Source: Simiduia sp. 21SJ11W-1
GTDB lineage: Bacteria > Pseudomonadota > Gammaproteobacteria > Pseudomonadales > Cellvibrionaceae
DNA length: 64,000 bases
Assembly: GCF_024138675.1 (NCBI RefSeq)
Contig: NZ_CP090959.1
Span: 434,001-498,000 of the forward strand
Direction: 5' to 3'
The notes beneath the pieces are model-generated. The model made no database searches. It saw only the letters and a list, made by a program, of their open reading frames with translations, and was not told the origin of the DNA. Each line of letters opens with the position of its first letter. Within the stretch, counting starts at the first letter, position 1. Made by a program: the position numbers and the translations under genes. This document shows positions 53,288-62,831 of this stretch, in pieces.

Positions 53288-53355
53288 GTAGGCTTCTTCC
53301 TTATTCTTAACCGCCCTGCAAGCTACCATCATTAACCCTACAAAACAATCATCTT

Positions 53356-53380
53356 TGATTGGTTATGCTTGGCTATGATT
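53356..53380 (+). promoter_or_regulatory. Putative operator on the rhaB side
   Basis: TGATT, TGCTT and TGATT at 53356, 53366 and 53376, exactly 10 bp apart (TGATTGGTTATGCTTGGCTA is the core). It is 69 bp upstream of the rhamnulokinase start. Confidence 0.6.
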
Positions 53381-53463
53381 TTACGCGCCTTGATTGCAGT
53401 AGTTTATCCATTTAAAAAACAGGGGCTTAAAGGGCTTACGAGGAATTGTTTGTTTTGACAAAT

Positions 53464-53512
53464 AATCATTATAAATCATTTGCGCTCATAAATTATCAGT
53501 GACATAATGATT
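53464..53512 (-). promoter_or_regulatory. Putative operator on the aldolase side, reverse orientation
   Basis: AATCA, AATCA, GCTCA and TATCA begin at 53464, 53474, 53484 and 53494: four units exactly 10 bp apart, read as TGATT-like on the minus strand. A forward TGATT at 53508 follows. TTGACA at 53455 could be a -35 box overlapped by the array; no good -10 was found. It is 57 bp before the aldolase start. Confidence 0.6.
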
Positions 53513-53554
53513 TGACCTTGTACATAAATATCAATAACTAATTCAGAGTCCGCT

Positions 53555-55654
53555 ATGAATCAGCCTCTCCAGAGCCTGTGGGATGACGCCCTGGCCGCCA
53601 CCCTTTCCGAACCTGAAAAGCTGCGTTATCGCTCCAATCTTTTGGGGTCTGATTTGCGCATTACTAATTACGGTGGCGGTAATACCTCCGCAAAAATCGA
53701 GATGGAAGATCCGCTCACCGGCGAGCAAACCCTCGTTTTGTGGGTAAAAGGCTCCGGCGGCGACCTTGGGTCTATCGCGTTGGACGGCTTTTCCACCCTG
53801 TATATGGATAAGCTTGAAATGCTCAAGCAGAAGTACCGCGGCCTTGAGCATGAAGATGAGATGGTAGCCTACCTGTCTCACTGCACCTTTAACCTGAACC
53901 CGCGCGCGGCCAGTATTGACACCCCGCTGCACGCCTATATTCCGCACCCGCATGTGGATCACATGCACCCGGATGCCGCCATTGCCATCGCCTGCACCAA
54001 AGACAGCCGCGCGCTTACCGAAACCATTTTCGGTGGCGACATGGGCTGGCTGCCATGGCAGCGGCCCGGTTACGATCTGGGCCTGAAGCTTGAAGCCATG
54101 GCCAAATCGTCGCCGCACTTGAAGGGCATTGTGCTGGAAGGCCACGGTATTTTTACCTGGGGTGATAGCGCCAAAAGCTGTTACCTGAACACCCTTGAGA
54201 TTATTCAAAAGGCCGCCGATTGGCTGGCAGAAAATAACACCCAACCCGCCTTTGGTGGCGCGCGCATCGCACAAGGTTTGGATGCGGGCGCCCGCGAACG
54301 TGTGGCCTCACATTTGATGCCGTTAGTGCGGGGCAAAATCACCCTGGATCAACCCAAGGTGGGCCACTTTAATGACAGTGACGCCGTGCTGCAGTTTGTT
54401 AATTCCAAAAATTTGCAGCCGCTGGCGGATTTGGGCACCTCTTGCCCGGATCACTTCCTGCGCACCAAAATCAAACCGCTGGTGTTGGATTTCAACCCGC
54501 AAGCCGAAGACCTAGAGGCCGAGCTTGCCCGTTGTGCAGCCAACCTCGATGGCCTGCTGGATGACTACCGCGCTTACTACAAAGCCTATTACGAGCGCTG
54601 CAAGCGCGATAACAGCCCCGCCATGCGCGACCCGAACGCTGTTATTTATTTGGTGCCGGGCGTTGGTATGTTCAGCTTTGCCAAAGATAAATCCACCGCG
54701 CGCATTGCCTCTGAGTTCTACATCAACGCCATTAATGTAATGCGCGAAGCCAGCGGTGTAAGCGAATACGTGGGCCTGGATGAGCAAGAAGCGTTTGATA
54801 TCGAATATTGGTTGCTTGAAGAAGCGAAACTGCAGCGCATGCCCAAGCCAAAAAGTTTGGCGGGCAAAGTGGCTTTTATTACCGGCGGTGCCGGCGGTAT
54901 TGGCCGCGCCACGGCCGAGCGTTTGCTGAGCGAAGGCGCCTGCACCATGCTCGCAGATATCGACGCCGAAGCTCTGGCAGGTGCTGAGCTCGAACTGGCT
55001 GAAAAATTCGGCAAAGATCGCGTGGCCTCTGTGCGCTGTGATGTAACCGATGAAGCCGGTGTTGCTGGCGCGTTTGCGGCCGCGGCGCGCGCCTTTGGTG
55101 GTTTGGATATTCTGGTTTCCAATGCCGGTATCGCCAGTGCTGCCCCCATTGAGGAAACCACGCTCGCGCTGTGGAATCGCAACATAGACATTCTGGCAAC
55201 CGGATATTTCCTGGTGGCGCGCGAAGGTTTTAAAATTCTGAAGCAGCAAAACATTGGTGGCGCCATGGTGTTTGTGGCCAGTAAAAATGGCCTGGTGGCA
55301 TCGCCTAATGCTTCCGCCTATTGCACTGCCAAAGCCGCTGAAGTGCAGCTGGCCCGTTGCCTGGCCCTTGAGGGCGCCCCCATTGGTGTGCGCTGCAACG
55401 TGGTGAACCCCGATGCCGTGCTGCGCGGCTCGAAGATTTGGTCTGGCCAATGGAAGAAAGAGCGCGCCGATGCCTACAATATGAACGAAGAGCAACTGGA
55501 AGAGCACTATCGCCAGCGCAGCCTGCTCAAGCGCAATGTATTCCCTGAAGACATTGCCGAGGCCGTGTACTTCTTGAGTGCCGACGTATCTGCCAAGTCT
55601 ACCGGCAACATCATTAACGTGGACGCGGGTCACGCGCCATCGTTCACGCGCTAA
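53555..55654 (+). CDS. rhaE: Bifunctional rhamnulose-1-phosphate aldolase / lactaldehyde dehydrogenase
   Basis: 699 residues. Residues about 1-410 are a class II aldolase domain: TNYGGGNTSAKIE, DTPLHAYIPHPHVDHMHPDA with metal-binding His, and GIVLEGHGIFTWG. Residues about 430-699 form a short-chain dehydrogenase: GKVAFITGGAGGIGRA for NAD, VSNAGIASA, and SAYCTAKAA with Tyr and Lys of the catalytic set. It splits rhamnulose-1-phosphate into dihydroxyacetone phosphate and L-lactaldehyde and oxidises the latter to lactate. Such fusions occur in many rhamnose loci. The isomerase gene follows after 12 bp. Confidence 0.93.
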   Translation: MNQPLQSLWDDALAATLSEPEKLRYRSNLLGSDLRITNYGGGNTSAKIEMEDPLTGEQTLVLWVKGSGGDLGSIALDGFSTLYMDKLEMLKQKYRGLEHEDEMVAYLSHCTFNLNPRAASIDTPLHAYIPHPHVDHMHPDAAIAIACTKDSRALTETIFGGDMGWLPWQRPGYDLGLKLEAMAKSSPHLKGIVLEGHGIFTWGDSAKSCYLNTLEIIQKAADWLAENNTQPAFGGARIAQGLDAGARERVASHLMPLVRGKITLDQPKVGHFNDSDAVLQFVNSKNLQPLADLGTSCPDHFLRTKIKPLVLDFNPQAEDLEAELARCAANLDGLLDDYRAYYKAYYERCKRDNSPAMRDPNAVIYLVPGVGMFSFAKDKSTARIASEFYINAINVMREASGVSEYVGLDEQEAFDIEYWLLEEAKLQRMPKPKSLAGKVAFITGGAGGIGRATAERLLSEGACTMLADIDAEALAGAELELAEKFGKDRVASVRCDVTDEAGVAGAFAAAARAFGGLDILVSNAGIASAAPIEETTLALWNRNIDILATGYFLVAREGFKILKQQNIGGAMVFVASKNGLVASPNASAYCTAKAAEVQLARCLALEGAPIGVRCNVVNPDAVLRGSKIWSGQWKKERADAYNMNEEQLEEHYRQRSLLKRNVFPEDIAEAVYFLSADVSAKSTGNIINVDAGHAPSFTR

Positions 55655-55666
55655 CAGGATTTCGTC

Positions 55667-56962
55667 ATGACAGAGCTAAGAATTAATGCCGATCTGGTGG
55701 CCGAGCACAACCAGGCCCAAATTGCCCACGTGCAAGAAGATTACGATGCGCTGGCCAACCAGCTGGCGCGACGCGACATAGACATCAATGCCATCACCGA
55801 GCAGGCCATGGCCTTTGAAGTGGCTGTGCCCTCTTGGGGAACCGGCACCGGCGGCACGCGATTCGCGCGTTTTCCGGGCTTGGCCGAGCCGCGCAATATT
55901 TTTGAAAAGCTGCAAGATTGCGCGGTGATCAATCAGCTTACGCGCTGCACCCGTGAAGTTTCGCCGCATTTTCCGTGGGACAAAGTGGACGACTTCACCG
56001 AGCTGCGCCAGTATGCCGACAACCTGGGCCTGGGCTTTACCTGTGTAAACTCCAACACCTTTCAGGATCAGGCGGGCCAGGCGCATTCCTACAAATACGG
56101 CAGCTTGACCAACACGTCAAAGGCCGCACGCGAGCAGGCCATTGCCCACAATATCGAATGCATTCAGTGGGGCCAAACACTCGGCGCCAAGGCGTTAACT
56201 GTATGGGTTGGCGATGGTTCAAACCACCCGGGCCAGCAGCACTTCCAGCACGCTCTTGAGCGCTATCTGGATTCCATGCGCACCATTTACGCAGCCTTGC
56301 CGGACGATTGGCAGGTGTTTATCGAACACAAAATGTTTGAACCTGCGTTTTACTCCACCGTCATTCAAGATTGGGGCACCAATGTGTTGTGCGCCATGGA
56401 GCTGGGCGAGAAGGCCAAATCGCTGGTTGATTTGGGGCACCACGCGCCTAACGTCAATATTGAAATGATTGTGTCGCGTTTGATTCAGTTTAAAAAGCTG
56501 GCCGGTTTCCATTTTAACGACAGCAAATACGGCGACGACGATCTCGACAGTGGCTCGCTTCACCCCTACCAGCAGTTTTTGATTTTCAACGAACTGGTAG
56601 ACGCCGAATACCGCAAACAAGAAGGCTTTGCGCCCTGCTACATGCTGGATCAATCGCACAACGTAACCGACCCTATCGAATCGTTGATGAACTCGGCAGA
56701 AGAAGTGCAGCGCTCTTATGTGAAAGCCTTGTTGGTAGATCGCAGTGCGCTTACTGCCGCACAAGATGGCAACGATGCACTGTTGGCATCACGCACATTG
56801 AAAACTGCCTTCAACACCGATGTGAACCCGATTCTTGCCATGGCGCGCTACCGCGCCCAGGGCGCGATAGACCCGGTGACCGCCTACCGCGCAGCCAACT
56901 ATCGCACGCAAATTGCCGACCAGCGCCCCAGCAGTGGCGTGAGCGGCTCGGGTATTGTGTAA
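55667..56962 (+). CDS. rhaI: L-rhamnose isomerase (RhaI type)
   Basis: 431 residues of the xylose-isomerase-like TIM barrel, the RhaI type and not E. coli RhaA. Visible sites: VPSWGTGTGGTRFARFP, Glu in VFIEHKMFEPAF, LGHHAPNVNIEM, and FHFNDSKYGDDD supplying His and Asp ligands for Mn. It converts L-rhamnose to L-rhamnulose in the cytosol. It is co-transcribed with the aldolase fusion and followed by a strong terminator. Confidence 0.92.
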   Translation: MTELRINADLVAEHNQAQIAHVQEDYDALANQLARRDIDINAITEQAMAFEVAVPSWGTGTGGTRFARFPGLAEPRNIFEKLQDCAVINQLTRCTREVSPHFPWDKVDDFTELRQYADNLGLGFTCVNSNTFQDQAGQAHSYKYGSLTNTSKAAREQAIAHNIECIQWGQTLGAKALTVWVGDGSNHPGQQHFQHALERYLDSMRTIYAALPDDWQVFIEHKMFEPAFYSTVIQDWGTNVLCAMELGEKAKSLVDLGHHAPNVNIEMIVSRLIQFKKLAGFHFNDSKYGDDDLDSGSLHPYQQFLIFNELVDAEYRKQEGFAPCYMLDQSHNVTDPIESLMNSAEEVQRSYVKALLVDRSALTAAQDGNDALLASRTLKTAFNTDVNPILAMARYRAQGAIDPVTAYRAANYRTQIADQRPSSGVSGSGIV

Positions 56963-57005
56963 GTTTTATTCTCCATGTAAGTAAGTACTGTCATTGCACC
57001 GCTTA

Positions 57006-57027
57006 AGCCCCTACCGGGGCTTTTTTT
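57006..57027 (+). terminator. Rho-independent terminator after rhamnose isomerase
   Basis: AGCCCC (57006-57011), loop TACC, GGGGCT (57016-57021) and a run of seven T. Confidence 0.9.
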
Positions 57028-57033
57028 ATGACC

Positions 57034-57222
57034 GCCAGGGATGGCGGGAATGCCGGTATTGCAGGAGCAAATACCGGCGAGCCAGGGATGGCGGGAATGC
57101 CGGTATTGCACGACGGCATGGACGCCGGAGGTAGAGCAACGCAGGAGCAGTTGCCGAGGAGCAAATACCGGCGAGCCAGGGATGGCGGGAATGCCGGTAT
57201 TGCACGACGGCATGGACGCCGG
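57034..57222 (+). repeat. 27-bp repeats (GCCAGGGATGGCGGGAATGC type), three copies
   Basis: GCCAGGGATGGCGGGAATGC followed by CGGTATTG occurs at 57034, 57081 and 57175, 47 and 94 bp apart. A longer block (from GAGCAAATACCGG to GACGGCATGGACGCCGG) is present twice, about 57066-57127 and 57160-57221. The repeats fill the gap between rhaI and the GH43 remnant; reading frames across them are by-products of the repeats. Confidence 0.88.
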
Positions 57223-57306
57223 AATTAAACCCGTAGTTGCTAGCAGCGGCTGTTAGCGACACCTGGCCTTCAGATTCATCTAGCATCATTCGTAAAAGGG
57301 AGCGCC

Positions 57307-58292
57307 ATGAAATACCTGATTGCCTTGTTCATTCTCTGGCTTCCGTTGTTGGGTCACGGTCAGGCGGCACGTGAACTTATTCCGGCCTATCTTGCAGACC
57401 TTTCGTCTTGGAAGCCCATGACGGCTATTACCTTTATGCCACAGGTCCGGCACGCGACGGCTTACAGATTCCTGTTTATCACTCGAAAGATGGCGAGCGC
57501 TGGCGCTATGTGAGTGGCGCTGTAGTACCTGCAGCCACGCCCGAGGCGTGGAACTACAAAAACTTTTGGGCACCGGAAGTGTATGCCTGGAATGGCCGCT
57601 ACTACCTTTACTACACGGCGAGCCCGGGTACTACGCCTGCCAACGATGGCAACCGCGTTGGCCTAGCAATTGCTCACTCGCCTGCCGGGCCTTTTGTGGA
57701 TCATGGGCCGGTAATTGCGCACGGCAGCCTTGATGGCTCAGTGATTGAGTTGCCCAATGGCGAGCGGTACATGTCTTACGCGCTTGAGTTGCGCAACGGC
57801 ACCGGGCTAGGTGAGGGGGTGATTGTAATTGACCGCATGATCTCGCCCGCACAGATGGCGGGCAAACCCACTGTCATTTTAAATAAACACGGCTGGCAGG
57901 AAGCGCCCAACATTGTTCAGCGAGGCGATAAATTTTTTATGTTTTACGCACAGGGTGCCTGGCGTAAACCCGAATACAGCACCCGTGTTGCAGTTGCGTC
58001 TTCGCCTTTGGGCCCTTTTACCGAGCTGCCGGAAAGCCCGGTGCTGATAACCGGGCCTAATACCCAGGGCCCAGGGCACGGCCATTATTTGCGTACCCGG
58101 GCCGGGCGTGAGCTCTTTTACTATCACGCGTGGGATGCTGGCATGCAGCGCCGCTCGCCGAGGGTGGCCGAGGTGCAATGGTCGGCCGATGGCGTTCGCC
58201 TATTGCCGCAGCCCACAGCCCCCGATCCCTATTGCTGTCAGCTTGCGCGTGGGGCTGTGTTCACTGCTTCATACCCTGCATTGGCACGGTAG
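57307..58292 (+). pseudogene. GH43-like glycosidase with a frameshift at the catalytic Asp
   Basis: A signal peptide (MKYLIALFILWLPLLGHG) opens at 57307, but the GH43 body continues in another frame from about 57400. Adding one C at 57399/57400 would give ALADPFVLEAHDGYYLYATG, where ADP holds the catalytic base Asp. The body keeps the rest of the family sites: NFWAPEVYAWNGRYYLYYT, DGSVIEL with the pKa-modulating Asp, and WQEAPNIV with the acid Glu. The intact gene would code for about 328 residues, a secreted arabinosidase/xylosidase-type enzyme. Either a recent mutation or a base missed in the sequence. Confidence 0.8.
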
Positions 58293-58454
58293 TACTCGGT
58301 ATTGGCCCGCGATGCTTACGCGAGGCTCACCTGCCTGGCGTCTGTATGTTTTGGGGTGATCTCAGGCGGCCCTGCGAAAATGGCGGGCCAGGGCCGCGGT
58401 TAAGCACTTATTTTGGGCTGAGTGATCAAAAATAGGTCACATACTGCGGTTTAA

Positions 58455-58480
58455 TGAGTTGATGTGATTGTTAATGCGCT
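58455..58480 (+). promoter_or_regulatory. Putative operator upstream of the GH74-like pseudogene
   Basis: TGAGT, TGATT and TGCGC begin at 58455, 58465 and 58475, 10 bp apart, 85 bp before the start of the broken gene. Confidence 0.5.
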
Positions 58481-58564
58481 CTATTCTTGCATTTGCAGTC
58501 AATAATAATCACTAACGATCGGCTCGGGTACTTGCCCGGCCATCTGCTATGCGAGACAACAATA

Positions 58565-61500
58565 ATGTTTAAAAAGTTAATCAGCGCATTGTTATTGCTG
58601 GTGCCTTTGTGTGCTCAGGCCCAGTGGACATCCATCAACCCCGGCGCCGGCGGCCAAGTGCAGGATGTGGTGGCCGACCCCAATTAACGAACGGTTGATA
58701 TTGGCATCGGATATGGAAGGTATCTACGAAACGCTCGACAATGGGTTGAGCTGGCACCCCAAAGGCGAGCTACACCAGAACCGCGTGTACGCGGTGGCTA
58801 TCCCCAAGCAGCCTAGCAATCAGAAAATGTATGTGGGTACGCTGTTTGGTCTGGAAGTATCCAATGACGGTGGGGAGACTTTCCGTCTTGTGCCTACGGC
58901 CCAAAAGAAATCCATTGGCGCCATCGCCATTCACCCAACCAACAAAAATATTGTGCTCGCTGCAGTGGGTTGGCGTGACGACTACAACGTCAATAATGGC
59001 GTAGACGGGTTTTATAGCAAGTTCGGCCTGACTAAAGAGGGGGCTGTCACCTTGTTTAAATCAACCGATGCCGGTGAGACCTGGACAGAAATTCAAACGT
59101 CCGAGACCTACGGTGATCGCAATGTATTTGCTGTGAAGTTCAATCCGGCAAACGGCAGTGAAGTGTACCTAGCCTCTGATGCGGGTATTTTCAAGTCTGC
59201 CGACACGGGTGAAAGCTGGGTGCGGTTGCCGTCTCCGTCTGACAGCAATGGCCGGGCCAAAGGGGTGGATGTTTCGGCCGATGGCCAGGCAGTCTATGCC
59301 GTTTACCTGACCAATGCAGATATTAATAACAACCGGTTTCAAGGCAATAAGCTTGAAGCGGCAATCTATGTCTCAAGAACCTCCAGCATCGCCTGGCAAA
59401 ACGTCACCGGCAGCCTTGAGAATTACAGCTTTTGGTTACCCGAGGTAGATCCTCGCTCCACCGGTGCCACGCACAAGTTGATTGTCTCTATGGACGCCGA
59501 ACGCAAGGGTTTGTTCGAGGGCAAAGTAACATGGAATAGCAGCTACAACAGTGCCAGTCCAAGCTCGGTCAGCTAGCAGCAAGTGTGGACGGAATCCGAT
59601 GTGGTTGATGGTTGGGACGTAGGTAAGCCCAACGCACGATTTGCACATTACACGCCCAAGGGCAATGGCTGGGTACGTGCTATCTGGTCAACACAGAACC
59701 AAACCATGTATCGCGGGTAATGGGATGGCGTGAGCTACCAGTGGAGCAATCGCTACAGCTATACCACCAATGAGTACTTTGCGGATTACTGGGGTACGCC
59801 GGTTGCCACCTATGGATCCCGCGGAACAGAGAGTACCTACACCTATGATCTTGCCGCCGATAAAAACTATGTGATTCAGGCGATGGCAGATAATGGCCCG
59901 GTGGAAAGCTGGGACGGCGGCGCAACCTGGAGCAATGTGTGGATGCGCCAGAATGGTTTTCTATCGGATGTACAAGCGGTAGAAATTGCTACAGCCAACG
60001 GCAAGAAAATGGTGCTCGCGCAAATGGCGCCCGGTTTTGGTGGCCTTGCCGGTACTGGCAACTTATACATCAAGCATTTGGATGATTATTCACCCAATGA
60101 TCAGTGGGAGTTTTATGCCGGTGGTGCCAACTGGCGAGGCGCTTTGCCAGACGGTTTGTTCAGTGATATTGCCGAATCACCAGCGGCGCCCGGTAGAATA
60201 TTTGTTTTTTCAAGGGGGCATGGCTTGTACCTTCAGCAAAATCTAAACTGGGGGTACAACGAACACATGAAGGGCAAGGACCCTTGGTTCAAAAAAATAA
60301 GTAATGGTGTTGCAGGCGGCATTAACTCCGTTAAAAAAATCTCTCCGCACCCCACTAATGCAGACATCGTATACCTGAGTGCCACCAGTGGCGATCAGGG
60401 TGTATTCAAAGGCGAATATAACGGCGCTGATTGGGTTTGGGAAAAACTCTATGAAGGTGGCGGTTGGGACGCGGAGGTGCAGGCTTGGGATAATGCGGGG
60501 CAACTCATCCTGTTTTATTCTGGAAAAAGCGTTGATGACGGAGAAGGCGATAACTTTGTTGGCGTGATATCTCTGGATGGCGGAACCTCCTGGAAAACCG
60601 TATTGAAAAGCACCGACTCACGGTCTGTGGTGTCGCACGACTGGTTTGATGTTGTGACCAGTGGCCCGGCAGCCTACCAGTATCAATTTCAAAGTAAGGG
60701 CGGCTTGTTGGGCTACGAAGATAAAGTTTTTATGGCCCACTATGATCATACGTTGCAAAAGCATTATGCCATTCTTGAGGGAACTGTAACCGGTAGCAGC
60801 ACCGCCAATGCGGCTGTCACCTGGCAGGATATCAGTGGTGACTTGCACTTTGGCGGGCTAACTTCATCGCATCTAGTCAGTAACGATTCCGGTGCGCTTT
60901 CCCACTATGTATCTACCGCGGGTGCGGGCGCATGGTTCAGGTCAATGCCCGGAGAAGCCGTAGTTCCCGTCAGCGGTGTCTCAATTGGTGCCTGTCCAAC
61001 AGATGCAATGAATATAGATGATCAAGTGCGTTTGCTGGGCTCGGTTTTGCCTGCCAATGCAACAGATAAGGGCATCGTTTGGAAGTCGACAGATTCGGGT
61101 ATTGCCAGCGTTTCAAGCTCGGGTTGGGTCAAGGCCGTGGCGGCGGGAAGTGCGGTTATCAGTGCAACTTCCGCTGATGGCTTGCGCACAAGCAGCTGCG
61201 AGGTTTCGGTGCTTGCTGCCGCTGATGGGCAAGGTTATAGGTATTTGACATTGCGGGCCCATGGCACCGTTGAGTTGCCGTCCACAATTCAGCAAATCCA
61301 TTTTATGCAGCAAGGCGAGTCTTACCCCAGCCCTAAGTTGACATCAGGCACAAAACATTCCGCGTCATCGAGTACTGATGGAAGCAGCGACTATCGTGCC
61401 TTTGACAACAGTAACAGTGGTTGGGTTATTGGTGATAATTTCCCGGCTTGGATTACTATCGATTTAGGCCAGGATACTGCCATCACGCCCGATGCAATAA

Positions 61501-61649
61501 TGATAAAAGCGAGCGCAAATAATCGTGCGCTATCTGGCTTCGATATTCTGGGGTCGGACAACGGAAGTGATTGGACGTTGATCCATAGCCGATCTGGGCT
61601 CTCAACGTCAGATTATTCCGGATTGACCACCTTACATTTTAACCAGTAG
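58565..61649 (+). pseudogene. GH74-like secreted protein, broken by one frameshift and two stops
   Basis: Starts with a signal peptide (MFKKLISALLLLVPLCAQA) and WTSINPGAGGQVQDVVADPN, nearly the same as the gene at 807. At 58683-58684 the frame is lost after ...ADPN (one extra base, or two missing) and resumes as NERLILASDMEGIY. In-frame TAG at 59574 (between SSVS and QQVWTES) and TAA near 59718 (between TMYRG and WDGVSYQW) interrupt it again; both would be CAG/CAA with one C-to-T change. The rest is open to 61649 and includes Asp-box repeats, a bacterial Ig-like (BIG2) module near 60965-61215 and a discoidin-like (F5/8 type C) C terminus. Total about 1027 codons. Confidence 0.85.
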
Positions 61650-61653
61650 CCCG

Positions 61654-61699
61654 ATCGCGCCCTGGAAACAATTTTTTGTAGTGCCAAGGCGCGATTTTT
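61654..61699 (+). terminator. Likely terminator after the GH74-like pseudogene
   Basis: ATCGCGCC (61654-61661) pairs with GGCGCGAT (61688-61695) and is followed by TTTT; the loop is long (26 nt). Confidence 0.6.
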
Positions 61700-61803
61700 G
61701 TTGGAAACTGGTATCTGTTTTGATTGCCGGTAGTTTTACGTTTAACCCCAACTGTGTTGATCTGTGATTGCTGGTTGCGAGTGAGTGTTGCCGTTAAAAT
61801 TTA

Positions 61804-62715
61804 ATGCAGGTACAGGCGCGAATGTCTGATTTATCCAAACACCATGAATTGTTAACAGAGCTTATGCGCAACCATTGGGATGCGTGCGATTGGACGGCCT
61901 ATCGCCTGAGTGACGAGCAGGTTGCGCATTTTCAGGATCAGGGTTACGTGGCCGGTATTCCCATGCTCGATGATGAGTACATTCAGGCCTTGCGCGCAGA
62001 GCTTGCCGAGTTGCAGGACCCAGCGCACTCCGGTAATCACCTGTTTCACGAGTTCCATACCAATGAATCCAGCCTGCCTGATCAGGTGCTGTTTCACTCA
62101 CTGGGCCACTGGCGCATTACGCCCCACTTTCATGATGTGTTGTGGAACCCGCGTTTTTTGGTGCCGGCCTGGCAGCTGTTGGGCCGGCAACCGGTGCGCT
62201 TTTGGCACGACCAGTTGTTTTGCAAGCCTGCAAAACACGGTGGCGTAGTGGCTTGGCATCAGGATTACAGCTACTGGACCCGCACTCAGCCCATGCAGCA
62301 CTTAACCTGCTGGGTTGGCCTGGATGACGCCAATAAAGATAACGGTTGCCTGCATTACATTCCCTGCAGCCACCGTTGGGGGCTATTGGAAAAGCCGGAA
62401 TTGGCCGGTGATATGCAGGGCCTGGCAGAGTATTTAACACCGGCGCAGCAGCGTGAGTTTGAGGGCCAGGTGGCCGTTGAAATGCCCAAGGGCTATGGGA
62501 GTTTTCATCACCCGTTGATGGTGCACGGCTCCTATGAAAACCGCTCGGAACGTGCACGCCGGGCGTTTGTGTTAAATGTGTTTGCCGAGGGTACCCGCTC
62601 TGCAAGCCACGAGCCCTTGCTGCCGGGGGTGCCACCAGTGTTGCCGGGTAACGCGCTGGCGGGGCAGTTTTTCCCACTGCTTTATAAGCCGGGCCTGCTT
62701 GGGCCGGCCATATAA
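61804..62715 (+). CDS. PhyH-family Fe(II)/2-oxoglutarate dioxygenase
   Basis: 303 residues (ATG 61804; ATG 61822 also possible). It has the phytanoyl-CoA dioxygenase fold: WHQDYSYWTR gives the His-x-Asp iron pair (about residues 155-157), GCLHYIPCSHRWG follows, and HHPLMVHGSYENRS provides the distal His and the Arg for 2-oxoglutarate. No signal peptide, so it is cytosolic. It lies just before the DeoR-family regulator and within a sugar regulon. Members hydroxylate or demethylate very diverse small molecules; the substrate here is unknown, and oxidation of a modified sugar is only a hypothesis. Confidence 0.88.
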   Translation: MQVQARMSDLSKHHELLTELMRNHWDACDWTAYRLSDEQVAHFQDQGYVAGIPMLDDEYIQALRAELAELQDPAHSGNHLFHEFHTNESSLPDQVLFHSLGHWRITPHFHDVLWNPRFLVPAWQLLGRQPVRFWHDQLFCKPAKHGGVVAWHQDYSYWTRTQPMQHLTCWVGLDDANKDNGCLHYIPCSHRWGLLEKPELAGDMQGLAEYLTPAQQREFEGQVAVEMPKGYGSFHHPLMVHGSYENRSERARRAFVLNVFAEGTRSASHEPLLPGVPPVLPGNALAGQFFPLLYKPGLLGPAI

Positions 62716-62775
62716 TGGCGGGCCAGATAGCATCTGGCGCTCAAACCGTGAGTTTCAATCGTAAAAGGCCTTTCA

Positions 62776-62800
62776 TGATAGGTAATGAGCGGTTATGATT
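62776..62800 (+). promoter_or_regulatory. Putative autoregulatory operator of the DeoR-family gene
   Basis: TGATA, TGAGC and TGATT at 62776, 62786 and 62796, exactly 10 bp apart, ending 32 bp before the regulator start. Confidence 0.6.
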
Positions 62801-62831
62801 GGTAAAATTTCACGATCTAGGGATTGGACCC

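Noticed and set aside
54512-55633. A 373-codon reverse frame opposite the aldolase/dehydrogenase fusion
   Set aside because: It lies fully antisense to a gene with complete aldolase and SDR motifs, and its residue composition is unlike a protein.
59574-59720. Stop-codon recoding (TAG and TAA read as glutamine)
   Set aside because: No recoding element is seen, other genes use TAG and TAA as normal stops, and a frameshift is present in the same gene, so decay or error is simpler.
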